Positions 1-8,748 of a stretch of 64,000 nucleotides of DNA are shown here, one piece after another. The DNA is from Mucilaginibacter myungsuensis (lineage in GTDB: Bacteria; Bacteroidota; Bacteroidia; Sphingobacteriales; Sphingobacteriaceae): the NCBI RefSeq assembly GCF_015222005.1, contig NZ_JADFFL010000002.1, positions 760,748 to 824,747 on the forward strand. The letters run 5' to 3'. Both the position numbers and the translations under genes were made by a program. The notes beneath the pieces are model-generated. The model saw only the letters and a program-made list of their open reading frames with translations. It did not search any database and had not been told where the DNA came from. Each line of letters begins with the position of its first letter. The stretch's first letter is position 1.

Positions 1-1
1 C

Positions 2-2113
2 GATGTAAAACTGCACATCTTTGATCCTGCCGGGGTATCCATCACCAACGATAAGACCTACCAACTAAGCTACTATAAAGACATGGTGGTGTTTGGTGCA
101 CTGACCAAAGTATCCGAAAATTTCTATCACGAGAATGACGGCTTCGGCTATCAAAAATACTTTGCCATTTTACCGATCAACACGCGCGATAGCAGTTTAG
201 GTACGCTGGTAGTGACGCTGGTATCAAAACCATTAATGACAGGTAAGACCTTCCCCGAATTGTTAGTGGATGGCGAATCACGACCCGATGAGGCTTATCA
301 GGATTACTCTTATGCTTTTTATTTTGATAATAAGTTGATGATCCAGGCCGGCAAGCTTACCTATAAACTTAACAATGCAGATTTTAAAGGAAAGGTAAAA
401 GAATATGTAACGCAAATGTCGCCGGCCGTCAAGCCCAATATATTGGCACCGCTGGCCCGTACCCGCCACCTTATCTATCAGCCCGAAAAGCGGAAGATGA
501 TCGTTGTGAGTATTGAAGAAGACCCGATAGCCCGTTCGGTAACTTCGCTTACCTTCTTCTTTGTCTTTTTGCTGGCCTTTAGCTGGCTGGTGATCTTTTT
601 TAGCTGGATCTGGTCGCGCATCAGGATATTCAACATCAAGAACAAGCGCATTAAATGGGGCTTTAAGCTAACGGTAGAGCGCGTGCTGTACCGCAGCCGC
701 ATCCAGTTCTCGGTGATATTTACAGTGGTGTTTACCCTGTTGATGGTGGGCGGTATCACCTTCCAATATATTACCACCCAATACCGCGAACAACAGGACG
801 AAATGATCCGCGAAAAGATCAACCGCATTGGGGCTGTTTTTGAGGCCGGACTAAGTAAAGGGCAATTCTCGGCCAGCCACATGGGCGAGGTGAATTTTAA
901 TGAGTTTGCCGACACTTATCTGTCCGATCTGACGCTGTACAGCAAAGAGGGTATAGAGATACTGACCACCCAGCCTAAGCTATACACTTACGGTTTGTTA
1001 GCCGAGCGGATGAACGGCAAGGCTTACATAGCCATGAATAGTGAGCAGCGATCGGAATTTGTGAACGACGAACGCCTTGGCGAACTTAAATACAAAGCCG
1101 CCTATGTGCCTATTGTTGACGAGCGCGACAATAAAGTTTATTACCTGCAACTGCCCTACTTTAGTAACGAGACGGATATTATTACCCGGATAGGATCATT
1201 GCTGAACACCATGATCAACATTTACGCGCTGGTGTTTATTGCGATAGGTTTGGTAGCGGTGGTGATCGCTCGGCAGATCACCTCGCCGTTGAATTTCATC
1301 CAGCAGAACTTTAGCCGTACCATTTACGGCGAAAAGAACGAACCGATAGTTTGGGACCGCGACGACGAGATAGGCTCCCTGGTGAAGGAATATAACAAGA
1401 TGATAGCCGCGTTAGAGGATAGCGCCCAGCGGTTAGCCCGATCTGAACGTGAGAGCGCATGGCGAGAAATGGCCAAACAGGTAGCGCACGAGATCAAGAA
1501 CCCGCTCACCCCGCTTAAACTGGGCTTGCAGCTGCTGGATAAGGCCTGGAAAGATAAGGACCCAAAATTTGATCAGAAATTTGAACGTTTCAGTAAGTCT
1601 TTTGTGGAGCAGATAGAAAGCTTGTCGCAGATCGCGTCAGAGTTCTCCTCGTTTGCCAAAATGCCTGATACGAAGCTGCAAAAAGTGAGTTTGTTTGAGG
1701 TAATAGGCCAGGCAGTGATCATTTTTAAACAGATGGACAACGTGACCATTAACTACGAGCCGGGCGAGCAATTCATCATCAATGCCGACCGCGACCAGTT
1801 GTTACGATGCTATAATAACTTACTGAAGAACGCCATTGAGGCCATCCCAGAAGAAAGGCACGGCGTGATCAGCATTGAGTATAAGATAGGTGCAGGCAAC
1901 ATCCTGATGACCGTGACCGACAACGGCAACGGCATCCCCGAAGAAATGCGCGAGAAGATCTTTGCCCCTAATTTCACTACCAAAAGCTCGGGCACTGGCT
2001 TGGGCCTGGCCTTCGTAAAAAACTCTATCGAGAACGCCGGTGGCAAGGTTTGGTTCGAGACCGAGATCGGTGTGGGTACAACTTTTTTCCTGAGTTTCCC
2101 GGAGACGGATTAA
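2..2113 (+). CDS. NtrY-like HAMP sensor histidine kinase (5' end outside window)
   Basis: The reading frame is open from base 2, before the first ATG at 83, so the gene begins upstream of the window. The visible part holds an extracytoplasmic sensor segment, membrane helices near bases 540-620, 705-775 and 1190-1270, a HAMP linker (about 1270-1420), the H-box (AHEIKNPLTPLK, His codon near 1487), the N-box (NNLLKNAIEAI) and the G-boxes (DNGNGIPEE, GTGLGLAFVKN). These are the complete dimerisation and ATP-binding modules of a membrane kinase that phosphorylates a response regulator. The arrangement of helices, HAMP and the AHEIKNPLTP H-box resembles NtrY kinases. The nearest NtrC-type regulator (7027-8463) is about 5 kb away on the other strand, so pairing is only possible, not shown. 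The kinase call is secure; the signal is unknown. Confidence 0.93.
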   Translation, partial: DVKLHIFDPAGVSITNDKTYQLSYYKDMVVFGALTKVSENFYHENDGFGYQKYFAILPINTRDSSLGTLVVTLVSKPLMTGKTFPELLVDGESRPDEAYQDYSYAFYFDNKLMIQAGKLTYKLNNADFKGKVKEYVTQMSPAVKPNILAPLARTRHLIYQPEKRKMIVVSIEEDPIARSVTSLTFFFVFLLAFSWLVIFFSWIWSRIRIFNIKNKRIKWGFKLTVERVLYRSRIQFSVIFTVVFTLLMVGGITFQYITTQYREQQDEMIREKINRIGAVFEAGLSKGQFSASHMGEVNFNEFADTYLSDLTLYSKEGIEILTTQPKLYTYGLLAERMNGKAYIAMNSEQRSEFVNDERLGELKYKAAYVPIVDERDNKVYYLQLPYFSNETDIITRIGSLLNTMINIYALVFIAIGLVAVVIARQITSPLNFIQQNFSRTIYGEKNEPIVWDRDDEIGSLVKEYNKMIAALEDSAQRLARSERESAWREMAKQVAHEIKNPLTPLKLGLQLLDKAWKDKDPKFDQKFERFSKSFVEQIESLSQIASEFSSFAKMPDTKLQKVSLFEVIGQAVIIFKQMDNVTINYEPGEQFIINADRDQLLRCYNNLLKNAIEAIPEERHGVISIEYKIGAGNILMTVTDNGNGIPEEMREKIFAPNFTTKSSGTGLGLAFVKNSIENAGGKVWFETEIGVGTTFFLSFPETD

Positions 2114-2224
2114 GTTCATTTAACGCTGTTAGCTAATTTCATGATCTACATCAAGTGTTGCAGGGTAAATACGGCCCATATTTGTGTCATCAACAAATAG
2201 ATACATCCACTAAAAATTAAGACC

Positions 2225-3046
2225 ATGAGCACGATCACCACAAAAGACGGAACTGAAATTTATTACAAAGACTGGGGAACAGGACAACCATTGGTATTCC
2301 ACCATGGATGGCCACTATCAGGCGACGATTGGGACGCCCAGATGATGTTCTTTTTATCACAAGGTTACCGGGTGATAGCGCATGACCGTCGCGGGCATGG
2401 CAGATCGAGCCAGGTTTCGGGCGGTCACGATATGGACACTTATGCGGCTGATGTTGCGGCACTGACAGAAGCACTTGATCTGAAGGATGCCATCCATATA
2501 GGTCACTCTACAGGCGGCGGCGAAGCTATCCACTATGCAGCTAACCTTGGCAAAGGCCGTGTTTCTAAAGTAGTACTTATTAGCGCGGTCACCCCACTAA
2601 TGGCGCAGACCGATAACAATCCCGACGGTGTTCCAATGGCGATATTTGATGAGATACGCCAGGGTACGGCTTTTAACAGGCCACAATATTTTCAGGACTT
2701 TACCATCCCTTTTTACGGTTACAACCGCGAGGGCGCAAAAATATCACAGGGCATAAGGGATAATTGGTGGCGCCAGGGCATGATGGGCAGCGTAAAAGCC
2801 CAGCACGATGGTATCAAAGCTTTTTCGGAAACTGACTTTACCGAAGACCTGAAAAGCGTAAACATCCCCGTGCTGGTACTACATGGCGAGGACGACCAGA
2901 TCGTACCATTCGCGCTATCGGGAGCCAAGGCTATCAAACTATTACAGCACGGCAAAATGATATCCTATCCGGGCTTCCCCCATGGCATGCCAACTACCGA
3001 GGCTGCTACCATCAATAAAGATCTGTTAGCATTTATCCGCTCTTAA
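2225..3046 (+). CDS. Alpha/beta hydrolase, non-heme chloroperoxidase family
   Basis: A 273-residue single-domain alpha/beta hydrolase, the usual length for the chloroperoxidase/esterase group. The oxyanion-side motif HHGWPLSGDDW sits near residue 26, the nucleophile elbow GHSTGG places Ser95, GEDDQIVP supplies Asp224, and GFPHGMP supplies His253, so the triad is complete. Family members hydrolyse esters and can form peracids from acetate and peroxide; the natural substrate cannot be read from the sequence. There is no signal peptide, so it is probably cytosolic. The ATG at 2225 directly precedes the conserved N-terminal strand. It is monocistronic, with a strong hairpin 25 bases after the stop. 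Confidence 0.92.
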   Translation: MSTITTKDGTEIYYKDWGTGQPLVFHHGWPLSGDDWDAQMMFFLSQGYRVIAHDRRGHGRSSQVSGGHDMDTYAADVAALTEALDLKDAIHIGHSTGGGEAIHYAANLGKGRVSKVVLISAVTPLMAQTDNNPDGVPMAIFDEIRQGTAFNRPQYFQDFTIPFYGYNREGAKISQGIRDNWWRQGMMGSVKAQHDGIKAFSETDFTEDLKSVNIPVLVLHGEDDQIVPFALSGAKAIKLLQHGKMISYPGFPHGMPTTEAATINKDLLAFIRS

Positions 3047-3070
3047 GCATCCTTAACGACGGGTTTTCGT

Positions 3071-3108
3071 CGCCGCAGGGTTCTCTCTCCCGAGAGTACC
3101 CTGCGGCG
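3071..3108 (+). repeat. Strong GC-rich intergenic hairpin
   Basis: An 11-bp stem (CGCCGCAGGGT / ACCCTGCGGCG) encloses a second small stem (CTCT...AGAG). It lies just after the hydrolase stop. No T-run follows, so it is either an inefficient or factor-assisted terminator or one of the dispersed palindromes of this genome. The following bases up to about 3350 hold no gene that I can support. Confidence 0.6.
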
Positions 3109-3356
3109 GTATTAGATGATGGAGATCTCATCTCCCGGCGGGACTACCTGTTTATAGAGAACCAAACCGCTATGAAAATGCCTCGTAGAGGCTACCCTTA
3201 TTCCAATAGTATATCAGCTCTGCATAATCTACAAGGGTAATGCCTGCGGCGCAATACTTTTGATCCGTTTCTTTCTACGGTCAGGTAGCCCTTACAGGGC
3301 AAGGAAGGACGCGTGCGTCGACATGGCCCTCCCGTCATGATAGATCCCTATAACAT

Positions 3357-3524
3357 GTTCACGATCGTTCACGGGCTTGTTCTCGGCCTATTTTTGCCCT
3401 AAATTTTAGTGCTGATATTCAGTGGGTTATATTTTTGTTCATCCTGACTTTGTTCACGGGTTTGATCTTTGGTGATGATGGTCAGTAAGTTACATTTTCG
3501 GGTGCCTTATGTTCACGCGTGAAC
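3357..3524. promoter_or_regulatory. Cluster of GTTCACG motifs upstream of dinB, possible operator
   Basis: GTTCACG occurs at 3357, 3367 (10 bp apart), 3452 and 3511. The last is half of a perfect 14-bp palindrome, GTTCACGCGTGAAC, at 3511-3524, 75 bp before the dinB start. Repeated half-sites plus one full palindrome look like a regulator binding region. A link with DNA-damage control of dinB is inference only; no known Bacteroidota SOS box was matched. Confidence 0.4.
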
Positions 3525-3598
3525 ACGAACGGTGACGTGAGCGATCTTTACGCTGATATTGCTAAACTAATTAGCCGTTTTGTTACCTTAGCCATTGC

Positions 3599-4705
3599 AT
3601 GGCAGACGAACAGCGACCCATCCACCGCAAGATCATCCATATTGATATGGATGCCTTTTACGCGTCGGTAGAGCAACGCGACAACCCCGACCTGCGCGGT
3701 AAAGCACTGGTGGTCGGCGGCTCGCCCGAAGGGCGTGGCGGTGTAGTGGCTACCGCCAGTTACGAGGCCCGCAAATTCGGCGTGCGTTCGGCCATGCCAT
3801 CTAAAACCGCGCAGCGGCTGTGCCCGCATGTGATCTTTGTCCGCCCACGGTTCGATGTTTATAAAGACGTTTCCCGCCACATCCGCGAAATATTCAGCCG
3901 TTACACCGATATCATCGAACCACTATCTTTAGATGAAGCCTATCTCGACGTTACCGAAGACAAACTTGGCATCGGTTCGGCCATCGAGATAGCCCAGCAG
4001 ATCAAGCAAGCCATTAAAGACGAGTTGCAACTGACGGCATCGGCAGGGGTATCGATCAACAAGTTCGTGGCCAAGATCGCGTCGGATATCAATAAGCCCG
4101 ATGGGTTGAAGTTCATCGGGCCTTCGTCTATCGAGCCGTTTATGGAGGCGCTGCCGGTAGAGAAGTTCTACGGCGTAGGCAAAGTTACCGCTGCTAAAAT
4201 GATGGCCATGGGGCTACACTCCGGTGCCGACCTCAAGAAGCTGACCGAGGATGAAATGAGCCGGCATTTTGGTAAGGCCGGTAAATTCTACTATCAGATC
4301 GTACGTGGGATAGATAACCGTGCCGTACAGCCACATCGCGAGACTAAATCTATGGGTGCTGAGGATACTTTTCCGTATGACCTGACCGAGATAGATGAGA
4401 TGTACACGGAATTGGATAAGATAGCGGAGACGGTGGTGAAACGTTTAGAGCGATATAACTTGCAAGGCCGCACCATCACACTTAAAGTGAAGTACAGCGA
4501 TTTCAGACAGATCACCCGCAACCAGTCGTTCGCTAAGCCGGTAGGCGATCTGAAGACCATAGCGGCTACAGCTAAAAGCCTGTTGCTAAATAGCGGTGTG
4601 GATGATGTGAAGATCCGCCTGCTGGGCATATCCCTATCCAACTTTGGCGAGCTGCCCCAAAAGACCGGCAAACCCGGCGACGCGGGGCAGTTAATGTTAT
4701 TTTAA
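3599..4705 (+). CDS. dinB: DNA polymerase IV (Y-family translesion polymerase)
   Basis: A 368-residue Y-family polymerase that copies past damaged bases. The N-terminal palm carries catalytic Asp16/Asp18 in IHIDMDAFYASVEQ and the SLDEAYLDV motif with Asp112/Glu113. Finger, thumb and little-finger segments follow in normal order. The C-terminus ends in QLMLF, a classical sliding-clamp binding motif, so the protein is full length. The ATG at 3599 places the first catalytic strand at the usual distance. The upstream 240 bp contain repeated GTTCACG motifs that may be an operator. Two small genes follow in the same direction, but nothing in them shows a repair role. Confidence 0.96.
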   Translation: MADEQRPIHRKIIHIDMDAFYASVEQRDNPDLRGKALVVGGSPEGRGGVVATASYEARKFGVRSAMPSKTAQRLCPHVIFVRPRFDVYKDVSRHIREIFSRYTDIIEPLSLDEAYLDVTEDKLGIGSAIEIAQQIKQAIKDELQLTASAGVSINKFVAKIASDINKPDGLKFIGPSSIEPFMEALPVEKFYGVGKVTAAKMMAMGLHSGADLKKLTEDEMSRHFGKAGKFYYQIVRGIDNRAVQPHRETKSMGAEDTFPYDLTEIDEMYTELDKIAETVVKRLERYNLQGRTITLKVKYSDFRQITRNQSFAKPVGDLKTIAATAKSLLLNSGVDDVKIRLLGISLSNFGELPQKTGKPGDAGQLMLF

Positions 4706-4743
4706 ATTTTTATGCCACCGCCAAATTAAGCACCTTTGCTTTT

Positions 4744-4962
4744 ATGGCATTGTTCACATCGCGCAAGCAGAAGAAAGACGTAAAGGTCACCTTTCAGGGT
4801 GATATGCTTTTTGTGGAGATAGATGGCGGCAAACCACAGGCCTACCCGCTCACCTGGATGCCGCAACTAAAGAACGCCACCGCCGACGAGCAAGCCGATT
4901 GGAAACTGACCGACAAAGGCCTGCGTTGGGATAACCTGAATGTTGACATTAACCTTGCCTGA
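4744..4962 (+). CDS. Small DUF2442-like protein
   Basis: A 72-residue protein. The pattern of a short strand ending in DGG, then PLTWMPQLKNATADEQADW and a final RWDNLNVDI, resembles DUF2442 proteins of Bacteroidota, whose core reads roughly W-F-P-R-L-x-N-A-T...W...L-D-x-D-I. DUF2442 proteins are often found near toxin-antitoxin or helicase genes, but their function is not established. It lies 38 bp after dinB and 17 bp before the repeat protein, so the three may be co-transcribed. Confidence 0.7.
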   Translation: MALFTSRKQKKDVKVTFQGDMLFVEIDGGKPQAYPLTWMPQLKNATADEQADWKLTDKGLRWDNLNVDINLA

Positions 4963-4979
4963 TATTCTGTAGCCATACT

Positions 4980-6095
4980 ATGACGTTCGAAGAGTTTTTC
5001 ACCAAAAAGAAGATCAGCCTGCCGCAACTACAAAGCGGCGAGCCAAGCCTTTTTACGGAGTTTAAGAATCACTACGAACAAATGGGAGAAAAGAGCTTCG
5101 ACCATACCAAAAAATATTGGTTCAATCAGTTACGCCGGCGCTTCCCGGTATCGGCTGATATTAAGGTAGAAAAAGTAGATATAGCCAACCCGATAGCCGA
5201 GCAAACGGTCATGGATGTGCTAACCGCTCCTGCTACAGAACCGACAGCACCAGCTACCGGCTTTAGACCACGCTTCCGCGCAGCGGCAACTCCGCCCAAA
5301 ACGGAAGAACAAACGCCCGCCAGCCAGGAAGCCAAGACTGATCCTGCCGATGCAACTCCGGCCACCGGTTTTAAACCGCGTTTTAGAGCCGGTGCAACGA
5401 AGCAAGCCGAAGAGCCATCAGAAGAAGTAAAATCGGACATCACCGAAGGACCCAAAGCAGAAACACCTGCTGAGACCGAAATTGCCAAGCCGACCACCAG
5501 TTTCAAGCCACGTTTTAAAGCAGGGGTGACCAAGCCTGTTGAAGAAACATTGCCTGAAACGATAGCCGAAGCATCATCAGAAAAATCCGTAGAAGCAGAA
5601 GCACCGAAACCTGCTGTTGGTTTCAATCCACAGTTTAAAGCAGGCGTTACGAAGCCTGCTGAAGAAGCTACATCTGAACCGATAGCCGAGACGCCAGCAG
5701 GAGAGAAACCTGTGGAAGTGGGAGCACCAAAACCAGCCGTTGGATTCAAACCACGCTTTAAAGCAGGGGTTACTAAAGCTGTGGAAGAAGCTGCATCTGA
5801 ACCGATAGCCGAAGCGCCAACAGAAGAGAAACCAGTAGAAGCGGAAGCGCCAAAATCCGCTGTTGGCTTTAAGCCTCGTTTCAAAGCAGGGGTTACCAAC
5901 AAACTTGTCGAAGCAACACCGATAGCGGAAGATAAAGTAGAGGAAGTAAAACCGGCCGACCCTATTGCAGAGACAACTCCTGCACAAGCCGCCGAGTCTG
6001 ACGCAGAACCGTCTGGCGAAGAAAAGCCCAAACCTGTTGGCTTCAAGCCGCGCTTCAACGCGGCTAAAATGAAACCGAAAGATCCCGGGGCTTAA
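4980..6095 (+). CDS. Repetitive protein with seven GFKPRFKAGVTK-type motifs
   Basis: A 371-residue protein with no recognised family. Residues 1-80 form a compact, probably folded N-terminal region (FEEFFTKKKISLPQL, a YWFNQLRRRFP basic patch). The rest is a low-complexity Ala/Pro/Glu-rich chain in which a basic motif recurs seven times, starting at residues 94, 130, 174, 214, 255, 296 and 354. The central copies are nearly identical (GFKPRFKAGVTK) and about 41 residues apart. There is no signal peptide or membrane segment. The layout suggests an intrinsically disordered tether presenting repeated short basic-aromatic binding motifs, possibly for nucleic acid or a partner protein; that is inference. 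It lies 17 bp after the DUF2442-like gene and ends 2 bp before the convergent sigma-factor stop. Confidence 0.8.
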   Translation: MTFEEFFTKKKISLPQLQSGEPSLFTEFKNHYEQMGEKSFDHTKKYWFNQLRRRFPVSADIKVEKVDIANPIAEQTVMDVLTAPATEPTAPATGFRPRFRAAATPPKTEEQTPASQEAKTDPADATPATGFKPRFRAGATKQAEEPSEEVKSDITEGPKAETPAETEIAKPTTSFKPRFKAGVTKPVEETLPETIAEASSEKSVEAEAPKPAVGFNPQFKAGVTKPAEEATSEPIAETPAGEKPVEVGAPKPAVGFKPRFKAGVTKAVEEAASEPIAEAPTEEKPVEAEAPKSAVGFKPRFKAGVTNKLVEATPIAEDKVEEVKPADPIAETTPAQAAESDAEPSGEEKPKPVGFKPRFNAAKMKPKDPGA

Positions 6096-6097
6096 TA

Positions 6098-6679
6098 TCA
6101 GCCTGCCATTTCGTAGGCTGTGCATTTGCTGATCTTAGCTATCTTGTTACGCAGGATGGTGCGGGCGCGGCAAAGCGTAGTGCGCGACAGCAACTCGGTC
6201 ATGCCCAAGACGGAGCCTATTTCCTGGTGCGAATAACCTTCGATGGCATACATATTAAATACATTGCGATAACTATCCGGCAGCTGACGGATCATGCGCA
6301 TCAGGTCTTTGGCCTCTAATTCGTCGTTGCAATAAGCATCGCTGAACATCTCTTCGGCACCCATATCTTCGCAAAGTACGATAGGGCGTTGTTTACGATA
6401 GCGTGATATGGACGCATGCACCATGATCCGGCGCAGCCAACCTTCCAGGCTACCCTCGCCCCGGTAATTGTGACGGTTCTTGAATGCTTTGATGAACCCT
6501 TCCTGCAGGATGTCCTGCGCTTCGTCGCGGTCTTTAGCGTAACGCAGGCAAACACTTAGCATACGCGATGCAAAGGTCTTGTAAAAAAGCTCTTCCTGTT
6601 TGCGGTCGTGGGCAATAACGCCTACCCATATATTTTTTTGTTGTAAATCGGTGATCATGGCAATTAGCTGATATGCCAT
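6098..6679 (-). CDS. ECF-type RNA polymerase sigma factor (sigma-70 family)
   Basis: A 193-residue sigma factor with region 2 (FASRMLSVCLRYAKDRDEAQD, then GFIKAFKNRHNYRGEGS and WLRRIMVHASISRYRK) and region 4 (RQLPDSYRNVFNMYAIEGYSHQEIGSVLGM). The recognition helix reads TELLSRTTLCRARTIL instead of the common GTSRWHLSEARKKL, so its -35 preference may be unusual. It directs core polymerase to a subset of promoters. No anti-sigma gene is adjacent. The start at 6679 is used here; Met8 at 6658 is an alternative. It converges tail to tail with the repeat protein with almost no gap. Confidence 0.92.
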   Translation of the reverse strand: MAYQLIAMITDLQQKNIWVGVIAHDRKQEELFYKTFASRMLSVCLRYAKDRDEAQDILQEGFIKAFKNRHNYRGEGSLEGWLRRIMVHASISRYRKQRPIVLCEDMGAEEMFSDAYCNDELEAKDLMRMIRQLPDSYRNVFNMYAIEGYSHQEIGSVLGMTELLSRTTLCRARTILRNKIAKISKCTAYEMAG

Positions 6680-6829
6680 ACTATGCCAAATTTATTGCCT
6701 GTTTTGTACAGATCTGTAAATCAATCAGATAGAATCATGTCGAATCAACGAAAGTGTTCGTAAACGGACGGTGAGCGTACGGTTTGGATATGCGGGATCC
6801 ACCGGATAGTGGTGAGGAGATAGCAGTCC

Positions 6830-7024
6830 CTACTTCAACAACTTATTGATGTTCTTACAGCCGTTGCTGATGGAATCCATGTAGTATTCCCAATCGGGCT
6901 GAGGGTCGGTTATCTCATAGCGGAGTTGCTCCAAACACAGGATCATTCCGGCCAGCTCGTTCTTAATGTCGTGCTTAAGCTGGCGCAATGCTTCAAATTC
7001 GGGGGGGTTCTCGGCTGGTTCCAT
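6830..7024 (-). CDS. 64-residue H-box peptide (half of a kinase dimerisation helix pair)
   Basis: A very small protein whose core LKHDIKNELAGMILCLEQLR looks like the phosphoacceptor helix of a histidine kinase (H-D-I-K-N-x-L), followed by a second short helix. There is no ATP-binding domain. Its ATG lies 2 bp after the stop of the sigma-54 response regulator upstream, so the two are almost certainly translationally coupled. It could be a decayed kinase, a phosphotransfer or phosphatase-like partner, or a dimerising inhibitor of the regulator. The H-box and the coupling are seen; the role is inference. Confidence 0.72.
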   Translation of the reverse strand: MEPAENPPEFEALRQLKHDIKNELAGMILCLEQLRYEITDPQPDWEYYMDSISNGCKNINKLLK

Positions 7025-7026
7025 CG

Positions 7027-8463
7027 CTATTTGCCCAAGTTAATGGCCTTCATTTTATTGTAGAGCGTTTTGCGGTCTATCTTTAATATCTCGGCAGCTT
7101 TGGTTTTATTAAAGTTAACCTCGCGCAGCACTTTTAATATCGTATCGTATTCGGCCTCTAAAGCGGCGTTCTTAAGATCGTGCTTTGGTTCTTTCGGGGT
7201 GGCTTGCTCAGCAGACTGCAAACTTACAGGGGCGGCAGTTTCTTGCGGGGCCGACATGTATTTGCTGTTGATAGATATCTCCAGCGGCAGGGCTTTCATT
7301 TGCACCTCTTCGCCTTCGGTAAGTAAAGCGGCACGGCGCACCACGTTCTTCATCTCGCGGATATTGCCCGGCCAGCGATAGTTCATAAAGCACTCCTCAA
7401 CTTCGGGCGAGAAAGCTGTTACACCACGGCCCAACTCGTCGTTAGCCATTTTAAGGAAGTGGTTGGCCAGCACCATAATATCGGTACCGCGTTCGCGCAG
7501 GGCCGGCATGTAGATACCGAACTCGTTAAAGCGGTGGAAAAGATCTTCGCGGAATCGGCCTTTTTGGATAGCGTCCTGCAAATTCTCGTTAGTAGCTACA
7601 ATAATGCGCACATCCAGATCTATCTCTTTGGTGCTGCCAATGCGTTTTACCTTACGCTCCTGCACGGTACGTAGTAGTGATGCCTGGATATCGTACGACA
7701 GGTTGCCCACCTCATCAAGGAAAAGCGTACCGCCGTTGGCCATCTCAAAATGGCCGATCTTGGTATATAAAGCGCCCGTGAACGAGCCTTTCTCGTGACC
7801 GAAAAATTCACTTTGGGCCAGCTCCTTGGTTAGCGAGCCGCAATCCATGGCAATAAATGGCTGGTCGCGGCGCGGACTGTTCAGGTGGATGCTCTTGGCG
7901 GCCGACTCTTTACCCGTACCACTTTCGCCCATAATAATTACACTGTAATTGGTTGGGGCTACAAGTTCTATTTGGCGGATCAACTCGCGCGAAGCACGTG
8001 ATTGACCGGGAACGAATTCGGGCGCGAAATTGGCTTTTTTTGCCGCAGCCGAAGTTGGTTTTGGCGTGATGGCTGCAACCGGCTCGTCGTTATTAAGTGC
8101 GTTGCGGGTCTCTATCGCTTTGGTAATAGTGTTCAGGATCTCATCAGGATACAGTGGCTTGGTGATGTAATCATAAGCCCCCATTTTGATCAGCTCGACA
8201 GCCATTTTGATATCCGAATAGCCGGTGATGATGATCACGCCTGTTTTCGGGTAATTCCCCTTGATATGTACCAGCATTTCGCGGCCGTCGGTATCCTCCA
8301 ACCTAAAATCGCAAAGCACAAGGTCATATTCATCGCTCTTAAGCAATTCCATGGCCCTGGCGCCATTGTTGGCAGTGGCCACTTCAAAGTTGTTGCGTGT
8401 TAAAAATTTAGAAAGCAACAACCCAACATTTACTTCGTCATCAACGATGAGAATTTTCTTCAT
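7027..8463 (-). CDS. Sigma-54-dependent response regulator (NtrC family)
   Basis: Three domains in order: a receiver (acidic pocket Asp8/Asp9, phospho-acceptor Asp52, Lys102), an AAA+ sigma-54 activator (Walker A GESGTGKES near 179, GSFTGA loop at 226-231, Walker B GTLFLDEVG) and a C-terminal Fis-type helix-turn-helix (NKTKAAEILKIDRKTLYNKM). It is about 478 residues long, normal for NtrC/AtoC types. The start at 8463 (MKKILIVDDE) is chosen because the conserved receiver strand begins there; an upstream in-frame start at 8514 would add 17 unrelated residues. When phosphorylated it would remodel sigma-54 polymerase at target promoters. It is coupled to the 64-residue H-box gene downstream, with no full kinase beside it. 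Confidence 0.95.
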   Translation of the reverse strand: MKKILIVDDEVNVGLLLSKFLTRNNFEVATANNGARAMELLKSDEYDLVLCDFRLEDTDGREMLVHIKGNYPKTGVIIITGYSDIKMAVELIKMGAYDYITKPLYPDEILNTITKAIETRNALNNDEPVAAITPKPTSAAAKKANFAPEFVPGQSRASRELIRQIELVAPTNYSVIIMGESGTGKESAAKSIHLNSPRRDQPFIAMDCGSLTKELAQSEFFGHEKGSFTGALYTKIGHFEMANGGTLFLDEVGNLSYDIQASLLRTVQERKVKRIGSTKEIDLDVRIIVATNENLQDAIQKGRFREDLFHRFNEFGIYMPALRERGTDIMVLANHFLKMANDELGRGVTAFSPEVEECFMNYRWPGNIREMKNVVRRAALLTEGEEVQMKALPLEISINSKYMSAPQETAAPVSLQSAEQATPKEPKHDLKNAALEAEYDTILKVLREVNFNKTKAAEILKIDRKTLYNKMKAINLGK

Positions 8464-8748
8464 AGTTCCGAACTGGATTTCAAAGGGTACTGTATCACGG
8501 GTCAAGGTACACACAAATTTGGTAAAAAATAAATTCCTAATAAGAGGAATAAAGAATATTAACGGTTGAAAAAGTCTGTTTGCGACATTTCAGGCCAATA
8601 TTTACCTCTAGTGTACTCTGATACGGCCTTTATACGGTGCCCGTTCATAAAAGGATCCGTAAAGTTATTAGTTTTTCGCAGATGGTAAAATTTTAACCAT
8701 TGATCAATATTTAGCGATATTCGCCCGCTTTAGTACCTTTGGCGTGAT

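Noticed and set aside
3109..3356. Possible small gene between the hydrolase and dinB
   Set aside because: No frame of useful length with a start, signal or family pattern; composition fits intergenic DNA.
5126..6058. Long antisense frame (310 residues) opposite the repeat protein
   Set aside because: It is low-complexity Gly/Ser/Ala sequence created by the repetitive codons of the sense gene; the sense frame has a folded N-terminus and conserved motifs.
8734..8741. TACCTTTG as the promoter of the GNAT gene
   Set aside because: It is only 8 bp from the ATG, which would leave essentially no leader; kept only as a remark in the gene entry.
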